The notes under the pieces are model-generated. The model did not search any database and was not told where the DNA came from. It saw nothing but the letters and a program-made list of their open reading frames with translations. Of a DNA stretch of 64,000 nucleotides, positions 46,192-54,774 are shown piece by piece (within the stretch, counting starts at the first letter, position 1; each line of letters opens with the position of its first letter). Source of the DNA: Paraconiothyrium sp. Pb-2020 (taxonomy: Eukaryota > Ascomycota > Dothideomycetes > Pleosporales > Didymosphaeriaceae); contig JAJUBI010000007.1 in NCBI GenBank assembly GCA_022419385.1, forward strand, positions 1,459,768 to 1,523,767, read 5' to 3'. Made by a program: the position numbers and the translations under genes.

Positions 46192-46746
46192 ATGCGTTCT
46201 ATATTCGCCATTGCCACTGTTGCCCTGTGTATGGCGCTCCAGATTTCTGCTGCTCCTATCGCATGGGGAAGCGATTCCGGAGCCTCGCAGATCGAAAGGG
46301 AGCTCTCAGGACTCAGGCGCAGCGCTGATCCGGCTGCTGCCGATTTGAGCGGATTGAAGCGCTCGAGCACCGATTTGTCTGGATTGAAGCGTTCGAGGAC
46401 AGACTTGTCCGGTCCGAAGGGACGTTCAAGCACAGACCTCTCTGGCCTCAAGCGGTGGATCGTCGAGCTCGTTCAGCGAGCAACCACTGACCTCAGTGGA
46501 TTGAAAAGGTCCAGCGCCGACCTCAGTGGCTTAAAACGCTCGACTACCGACCTCTCTGGACTCAAGCGATTAGCTGCCGACCTCAGTGGATTGAAGAGAG
46601 CAGCCAACGACCTCTCCGGGCTGAAGCGTTCGACCACCGACTTTCCAGACCTCAAGCGATCCACCATTGATCTCTCCGGCCTCAAGCGTTCCACAACAGA
46701 CCTTTCGGGTTTGAAACGGTCCAGCACTGATCTCTCTGGCTTGTAG
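46192..46746 (+). CDS. Kex2-processed repeat peptide precursor (candidate RiPP/signalling peptide)
   Basis: Single exon, 184 aa. Residues 1-20 are a signal peptide (MRSIFAIATVALCMALQISA). From residue 37 the protein is a tandem array of ten-residue units, xxxDLSGLKR: ten exact DLSGLKR copies, three variants (ELSGLRR, DLSGPKGR, DFPDLKR) and a terminal DLSGL at the stop codon. Eleven Lys-Arg and one Arg-Arg pairs mark Kex2 cleavage. Predicted products after basic trimming are octapeptides: SSTDLSGL (twice), STTDLSGL (twice), SSADLSGL, LAADLSGL, AANDLSGL, STIDLSGL, STTDFPDL; plus longer SADPAAADLSGL, a 19-mer where KGR replaces KR, and a 16-mer starting WIVELVQ. The last unit needs no KR. Organisation matches fungal KEP/dikaritin precursors; the sequence itself I do not recognise. 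Modification by the neighbouring UstYa-like protein is inference. Confidence 0.9.
   Translation: MRSIFAIATVALCMALQISAAPIAWGSDSGASQIERELSGLRRSADPAAADLSGLKRSSTDLSGLKRSRTDLSGPKGRSSTDLSGLKRWIVELVQRATTDLSGLKRSSADLSGLKRSTTDLSGLKRLAADLSGLKRAANDLSGLKRSTTDFPDLKRSTIDLSGLKRSTTDLSGLKRSSTDLSGL
46300..46743 (+). repeat. 30-bp coding tandem repeat array
   Basis: DNA repeat underlying the precursor, about 14 diverged units of 30 bp with two in-frame length changes (an extra codon at DLSGPKGR and an inserted block beginning WIVELVQ). Third codon positions vary freely among units while the DLSGLKR residues stay fixed, which suggests selection on the peptide rather than recent DNA expansion. Confidence 0.85.
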
Positions 46747-47857
46747 AATTGCCTTGAAGAGGCGGTAAACAGTTACTGTCATGAAGTGACGCACTACGAC
46801 AACACGGAGGATTGTACATACGCATCGGCGCCCCCGGCTCCAAACTCCGAGGTTTCTCGTCCATTTATCCAGTACATATAGATAGAGTCCTTACGTCAGC
46901 ATTTTCGAGCGCCTGCATCTGGGACATAGACGAGTTGGCGGGGTTTCCTGATAGACGCATTTTTTGGATCTGGGAGTTTGAGCATCTCTGGTCCGGCGCT
47001 TCTAATTTGTTGAGCAGTGTTCGTATAGCTTGGACGCCGTTGGAGGCGATTCTGGGCGGATTCGTGTGAGCGCATTGTGTTGTTCAGCATTGTTCATATA
47101 ATCAGCATTAGACAAATAGACGAGACGAATAGACGGCACGTGCCTTATCACTAGCTCTGTAACAGCTCAGCCGCGTGTAATGGGGACGGTTCTCAAGTGG
47201 CCAGGAGCCCTTCCGGCTCACGAGGTAAATTTCTGAACCATTTTGTTCGCGACGCAGGGTCTCTTCAAGTGGATTCGAACTTGATCTACGAGTACTAGAC
47301 CCTGAAGACCCTGAATATCTTCTGAAAGGTGTGGATGTGTACATGCGTCTGCGAGGGTGCCGATGGAACGCGGCGCCCAGCCTTATGGAATTCTTAATGC
47401 CTGAACTTCAAGTCTGGACCAAGTCCTCGGTACCATCTCGGCCGCCTACCACCTCCTCCACCTACCAATCGCATCGCGTACGGTACAGAGTCACTGTAGA
47501 CGACTTGACGATTGCGGCCAAGCGTAGCGACTACACATGTATGTAGATGATCGAGTACGCGACGCCACCATCGTCGTTCGGTGGTGGCTTGCCTGGGTAC
47601 TCCATCGTGCGTTGGGCAACGGTTGGTTCTCTGCGGCCGCCCCGCAATCGGCCAAGGGTCAGCATCCCACCGCGTGTTGGATATGATCGTATTCCACCAC
47701 GCTACAGCGAAGGATTCTCCTCTCGTTGCGTGCGTGATGCTGGTATCCGATTCTATGCTAGATAAACTCCTCGGACACCGCAGGTGCCCGCGCGAATCCG
47801 GCACAGTTGAGTTGCACCTCTCCAGCCGGCTACCTACAAATTGCAAGCTGCTGAACC
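46747..47857. other. Intergenic 1.1 kb
   Basis: No gene supported. An imperfect inverted repeat (GGGTCTCTTCAAGTGG near 47257 and TGAAGACCC near 47303) with an internal GATTCGAAC resembles part of a tRNA T-arm but no cloverleaf can be drawn. Frames at 47108-47344 (-) and 47394-47846 (-) lack domain features. Confidence 0.4.
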
Positions 47858-49198
47858 ATGTCGACCAATGCTGCGGGGCTTTTCGTACTGTGTAGCGTTT
47901 TGCCGGCGCTGTCGACCCTCGCAGTCGGCGCTCGCCTCTATGTGCGACATCTCAAGAAGCAGAAAATCGGCGTTGACGACTGGACTGCGCTCGCCGGCAT
48001 GGTAAGGGTTCTGCCGTACGCGTCAAAATGGTGCTGATAGTTTGGTCAAGATTGGACTGTGGGGCGTAGCAGGAGTGATTCTCGATGGTGAGTCGGCTTT
48101 TCTACATTGCGTTCATTGAATCCTGGCTAAAGAATGAGAAGGCACGAGGAGAAGTCTTTTCGGAGGAAACTCCACTCTCGACCCGGTAACCGGTGCTTTG
48201 ATCCGCTCGTGGAGGGAAGGTCCCAACGTCATGGTGCGACTACCCTCCTCGGTGTTCCACGAACCTGGTTGCTAATACCGATACCAGTATTCGTGGATCG
48301 TTCCCATTATAACGGTCGTAGCGCTGGCGCCGATCAAACTCAGTGTCATATTCCTCTACCGTCGAGTATTCCACATCAGCCGCTTCTTCCACTACTATTC
48401 CATCTTCCTGTGCGTCCTACTAGTCGTTTGGGCGTTCTCCTTCATCTTTGCGAGTATCTTCCAATGCGGTAGGAGACCTTGGGCGTACTGGACAACCGTG
48501 CAAACCATCAAGCTGTTTTGCGGCGACACAGGCGGCGCGAACGTAGCGCTGTGCTTTTCTGATTTGTTTATCGATGTTTTAATCCTCATTGCACCCCTCG
48601 TCATGATCTGGAAGATGAACTTCACACTGTGGAGGAAGATGCAGATCGTTGCGGTCTTCGCGCTGGGCTTCGTGTCTACCGCCGCAGCTGCCGCGCGTGT
48701 GTACATTATGTGGGAAGACGCTTATGGTAATTTGCCTTCCTTTATCGTGTAAAAGATTTTACTGACCACTCGCCAGACACGAAACGCGGACACACGAACT
48801 TGATAAGGGAGAATACCAAAGTCGTGATGTGGTGCCTCATCGAGATCAGCTCTGCCCTTATAGCCTGCTGCCTACCAGTCCTCCGGCCCATCTTCGCAGA
48901 CACTTGGATGTCGCGCCTCATCTGCAAACTCCAAAACCGAATCTTTCCAGACGACCCTATCAAGTGTCCATCAGATCGCGAGCTCGAAGAAGGCATGGCG
49001 TTCCGGAGCATCGGTGGGACCGACTTCCAAGTGGTGACTAAGCGGGAGTCGATGTCGAGGAAGGACTCAAAGATGAGCACAAATGTTGAATCACGAGAGG
49101 TTGATCCGACAAGAAATACGTATGACCTAACGAGAGAGATGGGTTGTACGTTCAAGGAGATGGGTATCTCGAAAGAGATAGAAGTAGGACAGCCATGA
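47858..49198 (+). CDS. PTH11-like fungal rhodopsin-domain membrane protein 2
   Basis: Five exons (47858-48001, 48051-48087, 48142-48233, 48288-48726, 48777-49198) give 377 aa. Seven predicted membrane segments: TM1 VLCSVLPALSTLAVGARLYV, then the family's VDDWTALAGM, a loop with GGNSTLDPVTGALI, YSWIVPIITVVALAPIKLSV, LYRRVFHISRFF, FSDLFIDVLILIAPLVMIWK and others. The C-terminal tail of about 100 residues is charged. It belongs to the rhodopsin-domain/PTH11-like group, candidate surface receptors. Exon 2 is only 37 nt. It is the downstream neighbour of the repeat-peptide precursor on the same strand, 1.1 kb away, so a peptide-receptor link can be proposed but not shown. Confidence 0.87.
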
Positions 49199-49519
49199 GA
49201 AGTTTCACTCACGGTTACCACATGTTATGATAATCATTATACGAGATACGAGTATACGAAAATTTAACGCCATCAGAATAGATAGAGAGAACCCTCCTTC
49301 AATGGATTACAAGCAGAGTCTCCCCCATTTTCCCTGCTGCGCGCCATCGTTGAACTCTAGGTGTAGCAGAATGCCGACGTGTCACACATCCTGTCCCACG
49401 AGGTTCGGAAATCGGCTAACTATGGCCTACATGGTAACAGCTGTAGTGGTTCGAGCCACAACGTGTGCCTCGTTCTGAGAGGAATGCAGACGCTACACCT
49501 TAATCGACCGCCTACTCTC
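49199..49519. other. Short convergent intergenic region
   Basis: 321 bp between convergent genes. Nothing recognised. Confidence 0.5.
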
Positions 49520-50242
49520 TTAGTTTCTTGCCACGTTCAGTCGCTCAATCTCACTAGGCAGGCCCTCCATGCCGTCTAGAAACCCATCGAATTCTTCTCT
49601 TAGTACATCCATATCCTCTTCTACATCATCCGTCCACCGCCTCACGTACACCGTCTTGATTCCTACCTCCTTCGCACCACGCAAATCCCACGCATGTGCC
49701 GCTACCTTGACTACCTCGTGAGGCTGAGCATTGATAAGCTGGAGGACCTTGTGGTATGCTTCCGGAGCAGGCATGTACAGCCCGAGCAGCTCGGACGAAA
49801 AGAGCATATCAAATTCAGGATTAAGACTAGAAGAGGCCACGATGTCAAGCTGCAGAGGTGTGCTTCCATTGGCGTGAACGAAGGTCTCTAATCCAGCAGA
49901 CCGGAGAGCTTTCAGTGCGGGAGCAACGTCAGGCCATGCTTTCTGGTTGTGGAACGCGCGAACCGCTTTATTCCTAACCTCAGTGTCGAAGTGTGATGCT
50001 AAACGCGAGAATGCATCGCCGAGAACATGGTCCAAAGCTCGGGCCAATGTAATGTCGAAAGGCTCAACTGGCTGGTTGGCTTTTACACGGGCAGCGTTGA
50101 GGTTGAAGTATTGTTGTCGCCATTGGAGTGCTAGAGATGATGCCTCGTCAGGTCGTATGGTGGAAGGGAATACACTAAGCACGCTAGAGTGCCAATCGAG
50201 GCAGGTGCCCATGAAATCAAAGAAGACGGCTTTGAACGGCAT
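49520..50242 (-). CDS. HAD superfamily protein, haloacid dehalogenase type II-like, motif III altered
   Basis: Intronless, 240 aa. Motif I is VFFDFMGTCLDW with the nucleophilic Asp9; motif II is HANGST (Ser/Thr contact); motif IV region is AAHAWDLRGAKEVG with the conserved Asp. In type II dehalogenases the motif III lysine precedes PAPEAYH-like sequence (LYKPxPE); here it reads LGLYMPAPEAYH, so Lys is replaced by Met. A conserved Arg after the cap (typical of 2-haloacid dehalogenases) is not obvious. The family hydrolyses 2-haloacids or, in many fungal cases, phosphate esters. The Met substitution may lower or change activity. No signal peptide; cytosolic. Confidence 0.88.
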   Translation of the reverse strand: MPFKAVFFDFMGTCLDWHSSVLSVFPSTIRPDEASSLALQWRQQYFNLNAARVKANQPVEPFDITLARALDHVLGDAFSRLASHFDTEVRNKAVRAFHNQKAWPDVAPALKALRSAGLETFVHANGSTPLQLDIVASSSLNPEFDMLFSSELLGLYMPAPEAYHKVLQLINAQPHEVVKVAAHAWDLRGAKEVGIKTVYVRRWTDDVEEDMDVLREEFDGFLDGMEGLPSEIERLNVARN

Positions 50243-51483
50243 TGTGAGATCGAGGTTTCCCGGGTCAAAATAGCATTAGGAGACGATGAGTTCGCAACCT
50301 GGACCGCTACCTCGGCGAGTATTGAGAGATGCATTTCTTCGTCATTTCGGATCTAATGCGTAGAAGCGTAATTTCAAGGTTGACGTGCTTGGTAATCCCA
50401 CACATTACTCATCCAAATCGATCCTACTGCCAGGAACGACGCGGGGCAGATCTGCAAATCCAACCATACAACCTCGAACAAGCTAGGCACGGAAACAACA
50501 CCGTGATGTTTCCTACAATGACCTTAGCTTCTGTTTTACGTCAGTTTGGTGGACTTTTATCTTAGGTGTCCTTGTCGGCGCTGTCCTCCACGAGCACAAG
50601 GAACAACCGTCGATGCTCACAGAAACGTCTCATGTTCGTGAAGTGATACGCCCTGACTTCGTTACCTTGGGACTCTTCCTTACAGACGTCGAAATAGCCA
50701 CTTCAGGTCCGCCTAGCATACAAGCTCCAATGTCACATCGGAGCGCATTCAACAACTTCAGCTGGCTGGACACGTGCATCTGCGCCCCAAGTTTAATCCC
50801 AGCTGCATATCACTCTCTAAGACCCATTTGAGGGCCTGAGACCGCCATCTTCCCTACGCTCACGAAAGCTGTGATTTCTGACAGCTAGCCAAGCGTCAGC
50901 GGGCCTACAAATAGCCTCCTGCCAGGCAAATGTCTCGCTTAGTCGACCAATCGCCTGAGATCTTGAGGGAAAAAAATACAATATCGTCAGCAATGTAACT
51001 ACAGTTCCCCAAGCTAGTTTCGGGTAATGGAGAGAGATGCGTGCACGTGGACAGCTCGACTGCGGCTGAGTCGTTCGGACCTAAGAGGCTGAAGTGCTGT
51101 CACCACAACTATGTCGGATGTTACAGAAGAGGGCGAATTAGCATCGTGAAGATTACGTTCCGATTGAAGATGGACCAGGACAGACAGTGGCCGAGTCTCC
51201 ATCCAGGTCTTGGCTGTCTCCAGCTTGATGACGATGTTACTTTGAGGAAGGCGAAGCCAGAAACACGATCGGAAGAAGTTAGAAGGCTGAATAAATCATT
51301 TGTCCCAACGATAGCAACGGTGGTTCCGAAGGCAAAAAAGAATGTATAAAGCAGGCCTGCATCTTCGCGCTTTCATCCATCATCACAGTAGCTCATCGCA
51401 TCTTCATAACCACCAACCAAGGTCTCTAATCACTACCAACCTCTCAACCACATATCAACCGACCACCATCACCAATCTTCAGA
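50243..51483. other. Intergenic 1.2 kb, upstream of small secreted protein gene
   Basis: No gene supported; frames at 51014-51349 on both strands lack domains. A TATA box is at 51345-51350 and a long C/T/A-rich leader follows to the start codon at 51484. Confidence 0.45.
51345..51350 (+). promoter_or_regulatory. TATA box of small secreted protein gene
   Basis: TATAAA in AATGTATAAAGC, 134-139 bp upstream of the start codon. The intervening 5' leader is rich in ACC/ATC repeats, typical of highly expressed secreted-protein genes in fungi. Confidence 0.5.
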
Positions 51484-51870
51484 ATGTACACCTTCATCAC
51501 CCTCAGCACCATCTTCGCCGCCGCTCTGGCCGCTCCCGCCAAGCAAGCCCGCCAAACCCTCCCCACCCTCAACTTCGCCGTCTCCAACGACGTCTCAGGC
51601 GCCAATGTCGGCAGCTCCATCCTCGCCGACGGCAACGCCGTAACTTTCCTCCATGACTTCGCCGGCACAGCTCTCGACCGCAATGGCCGCATCATCGCCA
51701 CCAGCATCCAATCTACCTCCAACGGCGCGGGAATTTTCTGCATCATCCGCGATGGCGAGGGCAAGCAGGTCGGTCTTTTGAACGAGCAGAAGACTTTTGT
51801 GGATTTGGATGGTCAGGAGGGCGCTGTTGAGATGGACGTCAGTGACTTCACGATTCTGTGCGAGGCGTAA
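51484..51870 (+). CDS. Small secreted protein, 128 aa
   Basis: Intronless. Signal peptide of about 17 residues (MYTFITLSTIFAAALAA), then a short basic pro-like segment KQARQ and a mature domain of about 105 residues rich in beta-prone sequence (AVTFLHDFAGTALDRNGRII, GAGIFCIIRDGEGKQVGLL). Two cysteines only (in FCIIRD and ILCEA), which could form one disulphide. A very Pro-free, Gly/Asp-rich protein of unknown function, resembling uncharacterised small secreted proteins of Dothideomycetes. Strong promoter features suggest high expression. An effector role is possible but not shown. Confidence 0.85.
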   Translation: MYTFITLSTIFAAALAAPAKQARQTLPTLNFAVSNDVSGANVGSSILADGNAVTFLHDFAGTALDRNGRIIATSIQSTSNGAGIFCIIRDGEGKQVGLLNEQKTFVDLDGQEGAVEMDVSDFTILCEA

Positions 51871-52343
51871 TCGAACAGTAATATATACCGCGGACGAGAT
51901 GGGATCGAGGTGAGAAGTGGAGGAAGTGGTAATCAAACGGTCCTTTTTGACTTAGCATAGCGTTGGGGTTCTCTCTTTGGGACTTAGGAATCCTTTGTAC
52001 ATGTGCTCGGTACATAGAGCACCTTCTTTCCCTAATTATAATCTGTTGTCATCTTATCAAGAGGTTCTTTACATAATGACTGTGATAAATGGAAGGAAGG
52101 CATGCTCAAGGAACGCTCCGATGATTGCTCGAATCTTGCACGTGCATATATCATGCCTGACCCAAGGCGTGCAACGAGATAACTATTTTAGTCATTGCCA
52201 TCCGTAGGGTTAAGGGACAAGATACATGGAAACGATGACTGAATATCGATTTGACGAGTTTTGCGAGTCTATTACAGCAAGAACGCTACACAGCATCGTC
52301 GGCTAGCAGACCCTGAAAACAGAGAGCCCCGAGCAGTACCAGC
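51871..52343. other. Convergent intergenic region
   Basis: 473 bp between the small secreted protein gene and the Ost-alpha-like gene. No feature recognised. Confidence 0.5.
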
Positions 52344-53589
52344 TTACACGGGCGGGTGCGTGCTGTACCCGCCTTGTTGCGCATTGTACGCACCCGCACT
52401 GTATCCTCCTTCACTCACGACCACGCCACCCTCCGCATGAAGAGGAAAGCTCTGCGAACGCTGCATACCCCACTGCTGCTCCCTCAGCAACCTCATCGGG
52501 CCCCTGACAAAACAGCTCATCAGGTCCGTGATGTTTAAAGCCTGTGCCATAGCTGTGATTGGCCCCGCAGCCGGGCCGCACCCCTCAGCTTTGTACACGC
52601 TCACCGGAAACGCGAAAAATAACAGGGTTGCAAACAAAGGCATCTCGCACGCCAGAAGCAGACTCGGCAGTGCAGTCTTGATGTCGTGATATGTCATGTG
52701 CTCGTTGGGTTTGATCGTGCCGTTACCCACGAGGATTCCGATGATGAATACCTGGAGGGCATTGAGACCGATGATACCCTTGAAGGCGAGAAACTTCAGC
52801 ATGACTTTGTGCGGGGCGAGCTGGCTTTTCTTCATCTTGTAGAAGCGCAGACAAGCGAGGACGGCGAAGGTGGTGGAGGCCATCTTGATGACTGAAAGCC
52901 AGATGTGTGCAAATTTGGGCTTGTTAGAGGCGCCGCAGTATGTGCCCACGGCGAGAGAGATGGCGGTCGCGATCCAGACGATGATGGAGACAGGGAAGTA
53001 TTGGAGGACACTGTACCATGTTCGCTGGAAAAGGTGTCAGATAAGCTGCAGATCAGGTTTGAATGGAGGGGCTTACCTTGAGCCATTTAGGGCTATCTGC
53101 TCCTTCTCTTAAGACCTTGGCCGCGCCTGCCCCGAACAGCTCGTCGAAGCCTCCAGGATTTGAAAGGATGTAGTCGCAAAGCAACAGCAAGAATGCCGAG
53201 ATAGCGATCGAGCATCCGAAGTCTAGAGACTCAACTAGGTACTCTCCAACGTCCTCTTGCCAGACGATGAGGAACGAGAATAACGCGACCCATGGCACGA
53301 GCATCAAGATACGGATGACTTGTCGCTGCTGAATGGGATTCGAGAAGTTGGTAGCATGTCGAATGACGGCTACCGAGACGATCAGAAGCGCGGCAAGACT
53401 GCATGCACCTGATAAGATAGTTGCGAAGTCATGGAACATTAATGAGCCGACGACAGGCTTCATCTGATCCGCTGCGACGTTGGTGGGGTCTGTAGGGCAG
53501 GCATCATCGGTGCCATTTTTGTTGTCGTTGTGATCTCTTAATTTGCGTGCAAACAGCAAGGCCGCGTCCATACTTAATGAGGAAGCCAT
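52344..53589 (-). CDS. Organic solute transporter Ost-alpha/TMEM184 family membrane protein
   Basis: Two exons, 53589-53077 and 53024-52344, give 397 aa. Seven membrane segments of the solute-carrier Ost-alpha/TMEM184C type (PF03619). Recognisable blocks: ILMLVPWVALFSFLIVW (TM2-3), the long SLDFGCSIAISAFLLLLCDY, PKFAHIWLSVIKMASTTFAV, KFLAFKGIIGLNALQVF (family KFxxFKxxxxLxxxQ) and LLLACEMPLFATLLFFAFP. The extracellular N-terminus of about 50 residues has Cys and Asn-Gly-Thr (sequon). The frame stays open upstream, but the first suitable ATG is at 53589. The C-terminal tail is Gly/Tyr/Ser-rich. Animal relatives move steroids and bile acids; fungal function is unknown. Confidence 0.9.
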
Positions 53590-54774
53590 GCAAGGGTCTG
53601 AGGAGAGGTCTTGAGATGGGATGAAGGTCGACTTGACCGAGGTGAAGTTCTGCAGAAGGTTTGCAGCTGTGCGGATGTGACAATGGCCTCCTGGCGCACA
53701 CTCTTTCCTATATACTGCATGCCTCCGATCGGCGTCCCGGACCACGGACCTGAGCGATGGATAACTGTGGGCTGTAAGCCCCAACTAGAATCATGGCTGT
53801 TGGGGGCAGCAAGGCTGAGCAGGCCGTCGCCATACGAACCAAAATAGGTATAGTAAACAAGACTCCAAGGGACCCAAAAGCTTGCTAAAGCTTGACTTGG
53901 ATAATGATTGGCAAGCGAACGTAATCCTTTTGTGCAGGATCCATCTTCGCAGAGACCATACCTACATAAGTTAAGCCCGACAGATTAAGCGATGAGCTTG
54001 ATCCCCAAGGAGATAGTGTCTCGTAGATCCAGCTTACAGCCATTGGACAGCACAGCCTACGCTATACTAGGCCTATTTGATACTCAGTTGCGCCCGACCA
54101 ATGGTGCGACAGGGAGACGTCTGTGTACAATTTCCAGGGTCCTCCCGGACCTGACGATGCATGGCTGTAACGCATAGCTTACGATGGAGTGCGGCTGAGC
54201 GGTCTTTTGTGGGAGTTTCGAGCAAGACTTACGGTGAACTGCATACATACCATACAGGGCAAGAACTGTACAAGGCGTGGATGTCGCAACGGTCCATGTT
54301 TAATGTGATTGCGGGGCGGAACAAAGTGCCAGAGGATTTAGCTTGTGTAGGCGTCTGACAACCCACTGCGGGTTCGTATGCCACTTGGCACAATTGGCGA
54401 AAAGCCTTATCCTCGCAGCATAGACGGACGTGTCACCTACGTGCCGTCCCATACACGCGTCAGAGCGAACAACTACAGGGATTGGTATCAATGGAATAAC
54501 ACAAATTGTTCCGGTGGAGAAAAGCGCAACAAGTGGCGTCGATTATGCAGTGTGAAGCCGCAAATAATGCATCACCCAAAAGAGAAAAAGGTGGTGGAAG
54601 AACTGTTGTCTATCATAATATAATTGCAAGTAGTACTTTGCAGCTTCAAGTGTAATTCGGCAACCGTGAATTCCCACTGGTTTTCTGAACTTGTTGGAAT
54701 GCCTAAGCGTCCGGAATCCGACAGTGGGGTCGGATATAGTTGTTCGGAGGAAGTTCGCGACTCTAGGTCATCGC
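53590..54774. other. Intergenic 1.2 kb
   Basis: Upstream region of the Ost-alpha-like gene and 3' flank of the DUF6536-like gene. Short frames only; no tRNA, repeat or domain recognised. Confidence 0.45.

Noticed and set aside
46473..46727. Minus-strand frame with repeated LxPERSVVER units opposite the peptide precursor
   Set aside because: A 30-bp repeat keeps the antisense frame open; no start context, signal peptide or processing sites. The plus frame has a signal peptide and regular KR sites.
47230..47320. tRNA-like segment with GATTCGAAC (minus strand)
   Set aside because: Only a T-loop-like word and a short inverted repeat; the spacing is too short for a full cloverleaf and no A box is found.
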